Assembly: GCA_028698335.1 (NCBI GenBank)
Contig: JAQVDP010000018.1
Coordinates: forward strand, 23,338 to 87,337
Direction of reading: 5' to 3'
DNA: 64,000 nt
Origin: Nevskiales bacterium
GTDB taxonomy: Bacteria; Pseudomonadota; Gammaproteobacteria; Nevskiales; Nevskiaceae
The translations under genes were made by a program, and so were the position numbers. Positions 57,115 to 64,000 of this stretch are shown here, piece by piece (position 1 is the stretch's first letter; each line of letters begins with the position of its first letter). The notes under the pieces are model-generated. The model worked only from the letters and a program-made list of their open reading frames with translations, did no database searches and was not told the DNA's origin.

Positions 57115-57486
57115 TCCACACACCCCGGAACGGATCCACCCCGCTGGCCATCCATCTCTGTACTGCAACACCCGAGACTTCCCCTCTTTCATGAATCGTT
57201 AGCTCTGCACACCCCGGTCTGCCCCGTTGCGATCGTGATCCGCACCGGATCGAGACGCCCATGCACATCCGCCCAACCATCCTCAACGCGGACATGCAGT
57301 CCATTTCGTGACGCCAGCGGCAGTTTATCCAAAGCCTCACGCCATGCGCAGCAGCATCGGATCCAGCCATACCCCCGAGGCTCCGACGGATTGCGTCTGG
57401 CGGCAACGAACATGCTTCACTGAAGCAACAAGAAAGAAGGGCTGGCCTAACGGCCAGCCCTTCCGATTCTGTCGAAACAGGCGAGC
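57115..57486. other. Gap between the repeat-protein gene and gfcC; holds a terminator only
   Basis: No convincing gene or promoter was seen in these 372 nt on either strand, apart from the terminator at 57431-57465. If gfcC starts at 57192 the gap shrinks to 294 nt. Transcription of gfcC-gfcD-gfcB must therefore start here or read through. Confidence 0.5.
57431..57465 (-). terminator. Rho-independent terminator after the GfcA-like gene
   Basis: On the minus strand AAGGGCTGGCC, loop GTTA, GGCCAGCCCTT (57437-57462) is followed by CTTTCTTG. It lies 22 nt after the stop of the Pro/Thr-repeat gene and could limit expression of gfcC and later genes. Confidence 0.75.
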
Positions 57487-58212
57487 TTACGGGCTGGTAC
57501 CGCTGGTCCCGCTGGTCCCGCTGGTCCCGCCTGTCCCCGTACCTCCGGTCCCACCGGTTCCGCTGGTCCCACCGGTTCCCGTCCCGCCACCGCCGCCCGT
57601 CGGCGTCGGCGTCGGCGTCACCGTCGGCGGCGGCGTCGGCGTCGGAGTTGCGGTCGGCGTCGGCGTCGGAGTTGCGGTCGGCGTCGGCGTCGGCGTTGCA
57701 GTCGGCGTCGGCGTCGGAGTTGCGGTCGGCGTCGGCGTCGGCGTTGCAGTCGGCGTCGGCGTCGGAGTTGCGGTCGGCGTCGGCGTCGGAGTTGCGGTCG
57801 GCGTCGGCGTCGGAGTTGCGGTCGGCGTCGGCGTCGGCGTCGGATTGCCGTCGTCCGTCGAATCGGAAATGACGATGATCAAGCCCAGAGCCGCCGCAAC
57901 GGCAGCCGTGATCTGCAGCGGCGTCAGTCCAGCGATCGTGCCGATGTTGACGCCAAGGCCCGCCAGCAAGGCGGCGCCGGAGTCGGTGATGACATAGTTG
58001 CCGTTCGGCAACTGGTCCATGAGTCCTTCGCGAACCGCCTGGCTAAGCGTCTTGCCCATCTTGGACGCAGCTTTTGCCGCCTCCGGTGGCGTCAGTTCTC
58101 CAGCCGCCGCCGGAGCAGACGCCGAACTGCCCTGCGCATACAGCACGTTGACGGCCATCTGGCCGGACAACATCGCCATAGCGGCGACGGCGACAACTAG
58201 CTTCCTGCTCAT
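57487..58212 (-). CDS. Secreted Pro-Thr repeat protein, GfcA/YjbE-like in position
   Basis: A 241-residue protein. It has a signal peptide ([15 protein letters not shown]... to about residue 27), a helical region, a hydrophobic helix ([20 protein letters not shown], about 98-117), then a low-complexity tail. The tail has eight PTPTPTAT units followed by Gly/Thr and GTS repeats. E. coli GfcA/YjbE are also small exported proteins with a Thr-rich end and begin the same operons, so I infer an equivalent role. ATG 58212 has AGGGGAG upstream. The tail could be glycosylated or span the wall/capsule layer; that is speculation. Confidence 0.65.
   Translation of the reverse strand: MSRKLVVAVAAMAMLSGQMAVNVLYAQGSSASAPAAAGELTPPEAAKAASKMGKTLSQAVREGLMDQLPNGNYVITDSGAALLAGLGVNIGTIAGLTPLQITAAVAAALGLIIVISDSTDDGNPTPTPTPTATPTPTPTATPTPTPTATPTPTPTATPTPTPTATPTPTPTATPTPTPTATPTPTPTATPTPTPPPTVTPTPTPTGGGGGTGTGGTSGTGGTGGTGTGGTSGTSGTSGTSP
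57605..57845. repeat. 24-bp tandem repeat array (about 8 units) in the GfcA-like gene
   Basis: Units of the form gtcggcgtcggcgtcggagt-tgcg repeat in direct tandem. Two sub-variants (GGAGTTGCG and GGCGTTGCA) alternate in places. Each encodes eight residues (PTPTPTAT) on the minus strand. A second, 9-nt repeat (ccgctggtc) lies just outside it, at about 57497-57530. Copy number is likely variable between strains. Confidence 0.9.
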
Positions 58213-58310
58213 CTGAACTCCCCTAGTACGCTCATCAGCACAGCCCCTGGGTGTCGGAGCCATCTCGACCGGCGAAATCTTACACTGCATTCACCGACAG
58301 TTGTGAGACA

Positions 58311-58658
58311 TCAGTCTCGACTTAATACCGCCTTAACATCCGTTCTGGGCCGCGCGAGGTCCGAAGGGCTCCCGCCACCACCCGCAAACATCTCCACCAG
58401 ACTCAGCGCCACCGCACTGCCCAGCCCGGGCGTCTGCTCGATCGCGTCGAGCCCTGCTGCGCCGAGGACGGCCCTGAGGCTTGCCCGCTGCGCCACGACC
58501 CCGGCGATGCCGTAGTGGGCGGCCGAGTGACCGGACTGAAGCCCCGAATCTGGCCGCCTTTCGCCCTCATGACTGACAAGCAAATCCTGCGCCATCGCTG
58601 ACGGCGCCACCAGCGTGAGAACCAGGAACGTGACCGCAACCGATGCCCAATGCTTCAT
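58311..58658 (-). CDS. Small secreted protein of unknown function in the capsule operon
   Basis: A 115-residue protein with a clear signal peptide (MKHWASVAVTFLVLTLVAPS, cut after AMAQ). The mature part (about 92 residues) has a central Ala/Gly-rich helix (GLDAIEQTPGLGSAVALSLV) followed by a GGGG turn. I do not recognise the family. GGAGGA stands 5 nt before ATG 58658, so it is surely translated. It lies 10 nt downstream of wzc and 98 nt before the GfcA-like gene. A role in polysaccharide export is inferred from position only. Confidence 0.7.
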   Translation of the reverse strand: MKHWASVAVTFLVLTLVAPSAMAQDLLVSHEGERRPDSGLQSGHSAAHYGIAGVVAQRASLRAVLGAAGLDAIEQTPGLGSAVALSLVEMFAGGGGSPSDLARPRTDVKAVLSRD

Positions 58659-58668
58659 CTGTCCTCCG

Positions 58669-60915
58669 TCAAGCGTATCGCTTGTATGAGTACTGGTAGC
58701 CGTACTTGTAGGCATGATAGCCGGATCCCCCGCGCCCCACCTGGTTGAAGATAGTACCCTTGACGTTTACCCCCGCGTTCTGGAGGCGCATCGCCGTTTC
58801 CTGAATCATCGGCATCGGATGTTCGCCCGCCTTGAGCACCATCAAGGTGCAGCCGACCAGCTTGCCGACGATAGCCGCGTCCGTCACGGCCAGGATCGGC
58901 GGGGTATCAATCACCACATAGTCGAACTGTTCGGACAGCGCCTTGACCAGGTCAACGAAACGGTCAGTCAGCAGCAGTTCCGCAGGATTCGGCGGAATCG
59001 TTCCCGTCGGCACAATATACAACCCATCCACCGGCGTCCTACGGACAACATCCCCGAACTCCGCCTGCCCCGCACAATAGTCGGACAAGCCAGGATCGCG
59101 GCTGCAGGATACGTATTCATTCAGATGCCCACGGCGCAAGTCGCCGTCGACCACCACGACCCGCTTGCCGGTCATGGCCAGGACCGCGCCCAGGTTGATG
59201 GACACAAACGACTTGCCCAGATCCGGGCTCGGCCCCGTCAGCATCAGGACGTTGTTCGATGCGTCCAGCATCGCGAAATGCAGCGACGTCCGCAAGCTGC
59301 GCAGCGCCTCGATCGCGATATTCTTGGGATCCGCCAGCGCCAGCAGTTGCTCGGATCCCCCCTTGGCCCGCTTGAGCAACCGCCGCTGGTCGTCGGTATA
59401 CGGAACGGTCGCGTAGGTGGGAATCCCCGTCACCCGCTCCACTTCCGTAGGATCGTTGACCGCGGACTTGAGCGCATGGCGCACAAACACCACTGCAACG
59501 CCCAGAAACACCCCGAGAACCGCGGACAGGGCCAGGATCAACGGCACTTTCGGTTTGGAAGGCTCTGCCGCCTCGACCGCATAGTCGACGATCCGGACAT
59601 TGCCGATCGTCCCGGCCTTGGCCACCTGCAGCTCCTGGTAGTTGTTCAGCAACGAGGTATACAGCGTAGTGTTGACCTCGACATCCCGCGACAGACGCAG
59701 CAACTCCTGCTGCGTCTCAGGCAGCCCTTTCACCCGCCCCGTGATCGCATCCTGCTCGTTCTTGATGTCCTGCAGCTGACGGTCAATCGCCAACACGGTC
59801 GGATGACTGGGCGTGAAACGCTGTAGTGCTTCCTGGCGCTTCTGCTCCAGTTCGAGGCGGGAAGTCTCCAGCTGAACGCTCTGCTGCAGAATCAGCTCGG
59901 TCTCCTTGGTCAGATCCGCGGATCCCTCCTTGAGACGGTAGTCGTTAAAAGACGCTTCCGCCGTCTCGAGCTTGCTGCGCACCTGTGGGAGCTGCTGCTC
60001 AAGAAAGCCCAGCGTCTGCGCCGCCTCTGCGGAACGCCGCTCGATGTTCTGCCGCTGGTAGGCGATCACCAGACGATTGACCACCTCGCGCGACTTCACT
60101 GCATCCGGCGATGAGAAGGTCACGGCCAGGATACCGCTGTCCTTACCCTTTTCCGTCACCCCCAGCTTCTCCTGGATGGCCTCGATCGCATCCATGCGGC
60201 GTACCCGCGTGACCTGGAACTCGGTCCCCGGTTCCGCGGCAAGATCCTGCACGAAGATGCTCAGGACCTCGCCACGCGACGACAGCGCGGCCGAGGCGCG
60301 CTCGCCAACACGCCCCGACAATACGGTTTGATCGTCAACTTTCAGATCATACGATTCGCCTTCTTCACCTTTGGCCACCAGCGTGAACGGAACATCCAGG
60401 TACCGGGCCGGCACGTCGAAGGCCTCGACCTTGATGTACTCCCCGCCCCAAGCGAACTGCCGGAGACCCAATCGGGCCGGCGCCACATCGGCACTCTCAG
60501 CAACCGGGTCGAAACCTCTGGCCAGCGCTCGGCCAAAAACCGGGAAGTACCTTGGCTGGGCGTTGATCTCAAGCTGCAGACCATCGACTACCGAACCCAC
60601 GATCATACGGCTGCGCAGCAGCTCGATCTCCGCCGTGACGGCTGTTTCAGAACCCAGCAGTTCGGCCATGTCCCCAATGGCGGCATTGAGTCCGCTCTCA
60701 TCCTGCTCGACCTGAACCAATGCGTCCGCGTCGTAAATCCGTGTGGCGGCCCAGGCATACAAAAGCCCCAACGCAAGAAGCCCGCAAGCAACCAGTGCGA
60801 TCAGCCACTTGCCGCCCGCCATCAGCGCAAGCAGCTCGCGCAAATCGATTTCATCTTCCGCAACGGAGCCGGACATCGCAGAGGCTACACGCGGCATGGA
60901 ACTATTTGGGTTCAT
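58669..60915 (-). CDS. wzc: Wzc/Etk-like tyrosine autokinase and polysaccharide co-polymerase
   Basis: A 748-residue inner-membrane protein. It has a Wzz-type N-terminal domain with helices at about 37-57 and 450-470, a periplasmic coiled-coil region (about 280-410), then a BY-kinase domain. Walker A is GPSPDLGKSFVSINLG, Walker A' VVVVDGDLRRGHL and Walker B YVVIDTPPIL. The C-terminal 16 residues contain seven tyrosines, the autophosphorylation cluster. It controls polymer length and export together with Wza. The matching phosphatase (Wzb/Etp) is not in the window. Confidence 0.94.
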   Translation of the reverse strand: MNPNSSMPRVASAMSGSVAEDEIDLRELLALMAGGKWLIALVACGLLALGLLYAWAATRIYDADALVQVEQDESGLNAAIGDMAELLGSETAVTAEIELLRSRMIVGSVVDGLQLEINAQPRYFPVFGRALARGFDPVAESADVAPARLGLRQFAWGGEYIKVEAFDVPARYLDVPFTLVAKGEEGESYDLKVDDQTVLSGRVGERASAALSSRGEVLSIFVQDLAAEPGTEFQVTRVRRMDAIEAIQEKLGVTEKGKDSGILAVTFSSPDAVKSREVVNRLVIAYQRQNIERRSAEAAQTLGFLEQQLPQVRSKLETAEASFNDYRLKEGSADLTKETELILQQSVQLETSRLELEQKRQEALQRFTPSHPTVLAIDRQLQDIKNEQDAITGRVKGLPETQQELLRLSRDVEVNTTLYTSLLNNYQELQVAKAGTIGNVRIVDYAVEAAEPSKPKVPLILALSAVLGVFLGVAVVFVRHALKSAVNDPTEVERVTGIPTYATVPYTDDQRRLLKRAKGGSEQLLALADPKNIAIEALRSLRTSLHFAMLDASNNVLMLTGPSPDLGKSFVSINLGAVLAMTGKRVVVVDGDLRRGHLNEYVSCSRDPGLSDYCAGQAEFGDVVRRTPVDGLYIVPTGTIPPNPAELLLTDRFVDLVKALSEQFDYVVIDTPPILAVTDAAIVGKLVGCTLMVLKAGEHPMPMIQETAMRLQNAGVNVKGTIFNQVGRGGSGYHAYKYGYQYSYKRYA

Positions 60916-61026
60916 TCAAGGTGTCGTCTTTTTAAAGCAAACCAGTCGCAAAACAGCTTCTCCGGCCCCACGGTTGAACTCCACGCGGGCAGGATCATTC
61001 CAGCTCTTTCGGCCTTTGATTCCCGA

Positions 61027-62142
61027 TCAGTTGTTCACCAACCGGTCGATCTGGAACACCGCCGAGATCGTCGGCAGCAGCTGACCGATCACAGAGTTGT
61101 ACTTGGCAAAGTCGGTGGCCTTGACGTAGACCACGTCCCGCGGCTGCAGGACGAATTCACCGGCCAGCAACAGGCCCAGCGGGTTGTCCAGCTCCAGCGA
61201 ATAAATGGTCGGCGGCAGCCCTTCGGCAAACGGGCGCCGGAATACCAGCACCCCCGCATCGTCCGCCCTGAGCTTGTCCATCCCGCCCACTTCAGCCAGC
61301 GCTTCCGTCAACGTGGTCCGCCCCTGCTGAAGAACAACAGACGCCTGCTTCTCGGTTTCGCCCAGTACGAAGACCAGATCGTTGGACTGATCGGGCACGT
61401 GAATCACGTCCCCCGCTTCCAGCTTCGGATTCATGACCGGACGGCTCCCGGACAACAGTCCGCCCAGATCGATCGGATAGGTTTCACCGTGACGGCGCAG
61501 CAGCACCCGCCGCCGGCTGGCGGTCTGCGCCAGCCCTCCTCGCTCGCTGATCGCCTCCAGTATTCCCTTCGGCGTGTCGTCCAGGGTCACCACCCCCGGC
61601 TGAGCAACCTCACCCGTGACCTGGATTCGTTGCGCACGGAATGCGATCACCCGCGCATCAACCTGCGGACTGGCAATGACCCGCGCCAGCGAACGCGCCA
61701 GATAGTCCCGGAGCTCAAGCACCGTCATTCCCGCGGCCTGGAACTCGCCGACATAGGGATAGAACATCTTGCCGTCGGACGAAACCAGACGCGACGCGCC
61801 CTCGATGTTCCCGCCGATCGAACCTGTCGGCACGGTCAGTTCCGGATGATCCCAGACGGTAACGTGCACAACGTCACCCGGACCGATTACATATTCATCG
61901 GGGCGCTTCGCCGGTGTCACCGACTGAAAACTCGGCGGAAGCGGCGGCCAGATCCCTTCCGTTTCGCGGCGGATCTGTTGCAGCGACTGCCCGGAGACCT
62001 CGACAACACGATATTCCGGCGCGCCCCCGTCTCCTGCCCGCGCCGCACTATCCGGAGACGAGAGATGCATACCCGGCAGGATGGAGCAGGCCGATACCAG
62101 CAATGCAGCCAGCAACGCGCTGCCTTTCGAAACCAAATGCAC
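61027..62142 (-). CDS. wza: Wza/GfcE-like outer-membrane polysaccharide export lipoprotein
   Basis: A 371-residue lipoprotein, close to Wza (379). GTG 62142 was chosen because GGGGAG lies 5 nt upstream and the signal peptide then runs directly into the lipobox LLVSAC (cysteine 19). The polysaccharide export motif DEYVIGPGDVVHVTVWDHPE and SLBB repeats (VTGEVAQPGVVTLDDTPKG, LEAGDVIHVPDQSNDLVFV) follow. It forms the octameric outer-membrane channel. wzc follows after 111 nt. Confidence 0.93.
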   Translation of the reverse strand: MHLVSKGSALLAALLVSACSILPGMHLSSPDSAARAGDGGAPEYRVVEVSGQSLQQIRRETEGIWPPLPPSFQSVTPAKRPDEYVIGPGDVVHVTVWDHPELTVPTGSIGGNIEGASRLVSSDGKMFYPYVGEFQAAGMTVLELRDYLARSLARVIASPQVDARVIAFRAQRIQVTGEVAQPGVVTLDDTPKGILEAISERGGLAQTASRRRVLLRRHGETYPIDLGGLLSGSRPVMNPKLEAGDVIHVPDQSNDLVFVLGETEKQASVVLQQGRTTLTEALAEVGGMDKLRADDAGVLVFRRPFAEGLPPTIYSLELDNPLGLLLAGEFVLQPRDVVYVKATDFAKYNSVIGQLLPTISAVFQIDRLVNN

Positions 62143-62308
62143 GATCACTCCCCGCGAGGGCTTCAGATGGAAGCCTTGTTCAATATTCATTTTCAGGAGA
62201 CAACGTCGAAGCAAACGGAGATGGTAGCCCAACCGGAGCAAACGTCACATGAGTGATCGCACCACCATCTGGGCCCCCAACGCACGGCCGCCGCCGCGGC
62301 ATGTGTCG

Positions 62309-62319
62309 TACCGCCTCCA
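62309..62319 (-). promoter_or_regulatory. ops-like sequence upstream of wza (weak)
   Basis: Minus-strand GGCGGTA (62309-62315) lies 7 nt after the fcl stop in the wza leader. The first seven bases equal the core of the RfaH-recruiting ops element, but the following CGAC departs from the consensus GCGT. This may be chance. Confidence 0.2.
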
Positions 62320-62322
62320 TGG

Positions 62323-63264
62323 CTAGGCCCTCAATTGGCTGTGATGGTCCAGGAACCACCGGTACGTATCTTCGATCCCCTGACGCAGACCGACCCGCGC
62401 CCGCCAACCCAGGGCAGTGAGCCGGTCCACATTCATCAGTTTTCGCGGCGTCCCGTCGGGTTTGCTCAGATCCTGGACGATTTCGCCATCAAACCCGACA
62501 ACGGACCGAATGGTCTCGGCCAGTTCGCGGATCGTGACATCCTCCCCCACGCCCACGTTGACGATGTCCTCGCCGGAATAAGTCTGCATCAGAAAGACAG
62601 CCGCGGCGCCCAGATCATCCACGTGCAGGAACTCCCTGCGTGGCGTCCCCGTGCCCCACATCACCACCTGCGCATCCCCACTCATCTTGGCGTCATGAAA
62701 CTTCCGGATCAGTGCCGGCATGACGTGTGAGTTCTCCAGATGAAAGTTGTCACCGGGGCCGTACAGGTTGGTCGGCATCGCCGAAATTGCGTCGAAGCCG
62801 TACTGACGCCGGTACGCCTGACACATCTTGATCCCGGCAATCTTGGCAATGGCGTACCACTCATTGGTGGGTTCCAGCGGCCCGGTCAGCAGACAGCTCT
62901 CCGGCATCGGCTGCGGAGCAAGCTTGGGATAGATGCAGGAAGAGCCCAGGAACAGCAACTTGCGGACACCCGCCTTCCAGGCGGAATGAATCACATTGGT
63001 CTGAATCGCCAGATTGTCGCGGATGAACTCCGCCGGATAGCGATCATTGGCCTGGATACCGCCTACCTTGGCAGCCGCCAGAAACACGTACTCCGGACGC
63101 TCCTTAGAAAAGAAGGCCTCCACCGCCGCCTGGGACGTCAGATCAAGCTCGGCGTGCGTGCGGAACAGCAGGTTGCGATACCCCTCGTTCTCCAGCGCCC
63201 GCACGATCGCCGAGCCCGCCAGCCCGCGATACCCGGCCACATAAATCCGCGCGTCCTCGTTCAT
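62323..63264 (-). CDS. fcl: GDP-L-fucose synthase
   Basis: A 313-residue SDR-type epimerase/reductase that makes GDP-L-fucose from GDP-4-keto-6-deoxymannose with NADPH. The nucleotide motif is [16 protein letters not shown], the catalytic Ser is in [17 protein letters not shown] and the Tyr-Lys pair in [30 protein letters not shown] is characteristic. The start was placed at ATG 63264; an ATG at 63279 adds five residues. No gmd (the preceding pathway step) is in the window, so it must lie elsewhere or beyond the edge. Confidence 0.94.
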   Translation of the reverse strand: MNEDARIYVAGYRGLAGSAIVRALENEGYRNLLFRTHAELDLTSQAAVEAFFSKERPEYVFLAAAKVGGIQANDRYPAEFIRDNLAIQTNVIHSAWKAGVRKLLFLGSSCIYPKLAPQPMPESCLLTGPLEPTNEWYAIAKIAGIKMCQAYRRQYGFDAISAMPTNLYGPGDNFHLENSHVMPALIRKFHDAKMSGDAQVVMWGTGTPRREFLHVDDLGAAAVFLMQTYSGEDIVNVGVGEDVTIRELAETIRSVVGFDGEIVQDLSKPDGTPRKLMNVDRLTALGWRARVGLRQGIEDTYRWFLDHHSQLRA

Positions 63265-63580
63265 GCCCGCTCTGCCCATTCCGTAAGGCGACCCGTGGCC
63301 GCCGAATTCCTCATCCAGTCATGACCGCAGGCTGGGGCGAGCACCGCGAACACTGGCACCGCCCCCCCATCCCGTTCGTGTGGAGTAGCGCCAACGGCGC
63401 ATATCGAGATGCCAGCCTATATCGCGCCCCGACACAACAATCACTCGTGGCAGCCAAACGCCCTGAACCCCGCCAGCTTCACCGGACTGTCCCGCTTCGG
63501 ACCTCAGATCCTCGCTCACTATTTCGCGCACCAGCGCCTCTAACGTGGTCCGCCGCGTGAGCCCGACTCCTCGCGCACCG
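63265..63580. other. Gap between the toxin gene and fcl; nothing recognised
   Basis: About 316 nt with no reading frame that looks real and no clear terminator. It may carry the fcl/capsule operon promoter on the minus strand, but no convincing -35/-10 pair was found. Confidence 0.4.
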
Positions 63581-63883
63581 TTACCTCCGAGCCAGTTGCT
63601 CACCCGTGCGCTCAGGTGCCTGACGACAGTCAAGCACGGCATAGATGCGAACAACGGCGGTGTCGTGGAACCAGCGGTAGTAAATCGCGTAGGGAAAGCG
63701 ATTCGAGAGCAACCGATGATATGCGCCGTGCATTGCATGTACGCCCGCGTACAGCTGCAGCGAGTCGATATCCGAAAGAACTGAATCTAGAAAATATTGC
63801 CCAAGTCCTGCTTCCTGTCGCTCATAGAACGCGAATCCATTCAGAAGATCGCCTTCGGCTTCTTCTAAGAGCTCAATTCTCAC
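63581..63883 (-). CDS. RelE/ParE-family toxin
   Basis: A 100-residue protein with the RelE/ParE layout: helix pair (LLEEAEGDLLNGFAFYERQ), LGQYFLDSVLSDIDSL, then the beta-sheet core (YHRLLSNRFPYAIYYRWFHD, VVRIYAVLDCRQAP). The final RIYAVLDCRQ segment is typical. GTG 63883 overlaps the upstream antitoxin stop (GTGA). Such toxins act on gyrase or ribosome-bound mRNA; which one cannot be told here. Confidence 0.85.
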   Translation of the reverse strand: MRIELLEEAEGDLLNGFAFYERQEAGLGQYFLDSVLSDIDSLQLYAGVHAMHGAYHRLLSNRFPYAIYYRWFHDTAVVRIYAVLDCRQAPERTGEQLARR

Positions 63884-64000
63884 GGCGCACGGTCACGCAG
63901 CCGTCGTTTAACCTCAGCCCACTCGTAAAAAACAGTGCTTCCCGTCTCTACGCGCATCTCACGCTCGAGCAGCACATCGCGGTGCCAGTCGGGGACAGGG
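63880..64000 (-). CDS. Addiction-module antitoxin, 5' end cut by the window edge
   Basis: The last 39 codons of a minus-strand frame end in TGA overlapping the toxin GTG. The sequence begins PVPDWHRDVLLEREMRVETG and continues FYEWAEVKRRLRDRAP. The W-H...L-ER pattern and the C-terminal W-E-V-K-R-L are those of the short unstable antitoxin family (TIGR02574/PF09720 as I recall). It should neutralise the toxin by direct binding. Confidence 0.75.
   Translation of the reverse strand, partial: PVPDWHRDVLLEREMRVETGSTVFYEWAEVKRRLRDRAP

Noticed and set aside
57605..57845. CRISPR-like or intergenic repeat array
   Set aside because: The 24-bp units are directly abutting, without spacers, and lie in frame inside a coding sequence.
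63319..63738. 139-codon minus-strand frame overlapping the toxin gene
   Set aside because: It overlaps the RelE/ParE gene in another frame, has no ribosome site, and shows no recognisable domain.
1..64000. tRNA or rRNA genes, insertion sequences, prophage or CRISPR-Cas
   Set aside because: Intergenic gaps are short and were read on both strands; no cloverleaf, TPsiC arm, transposase or Cas-like protein was seen.

Overview
The window comes from a high-GC proteobacterial chromosome, most likely a gammaproteobacterium. The evidence is gene order. yqgE-ruvX-pyrB-pyrC' lies near gshB and the Pil-Chp genes, as in Pseudomonas. suhB/trmJ-cysE-isc-ndk-rlmN-pilW-rodZ-ispG-hisS-yfgM-bamB-der is the classic gammaproteobacterial block. 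A Chromatiales/Ectothiorhodospiraceae-like organism would fit the Acidithiobacillus-type GshA and the hydrogenase-related complex, but the family placement is inference. No rRNA, tRNA, insertion sequence, prophage or CRISPR array was seen.

Layout. 1-7.7 kb (minus): part of the twitching-motility chemosensory system, pilG-pilI-chpA-chpC (chpC cut by the window edge). 7.9-15.8 kb (plus): glutathione synthesis (gshA, gshB), an ApbE / NusG-II / Gx-transporter trio, yqgE, ruvX, and pyrB with a catalytically dead-looking pyrC'. 15.9-18.3 kb: the remaining Pil-Chp genes pilH-pilJ, detached from the main cluster. 18.5-20.2 kb: pckA. 20.2-27.7 kb: a small ribbon-helix-helix regulator divergent from a six-gene hyfBCEFGI-like operon whose large subunit lacks the NiFe-binding cysteines, so it is an energy-converting hydrogenase-related (Ehr) complex, not a hydrogenase. 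27.8-32.3 kb: an FAH-family hydrolase, an SLC13-type transporter and a DUF389 membrane protein.

32.3-47.5 kb: core housekeeping genes (der, bamB, yfgM, hisS, ispG, rodZ, pilW, rlmN, ndk) and a reduced cysE-iscS-iscS-iscU-iscA operon. That operon has two cysteine desulfurases and an IscU-like protein missing the first cluster-ligand cysteine. A possible structured RNA with its own promoter and terminator lies between iscA and ndk. trmJ and suhB close the block.

47.5-64 kb: an accessory surface-polysaccharide region behind an H-NS-family gene. It contains two DUF2298 'YYY' membrane proteins around a GtrA/GtrB-like pair. A minus-strand operon follows with the parts of a group 4 capsule/Yjb export system (fcl, wza, wzc, a small secreted protein, a proline/threonine-repeat protein, gfcC-, gfcD- and gfcB-like genes). 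The window ends in a RelE/ParE-type toxin with a truncated antitoxin.

Many genes overlap by 4 nt (ATGA/GTGA) or by TGATG, implying coupled translation. Start codons were moved from the longest reading frame where a Shine-Dalgarno sequence, signal peptide or neighbouring gene argued for it; each case is stated.
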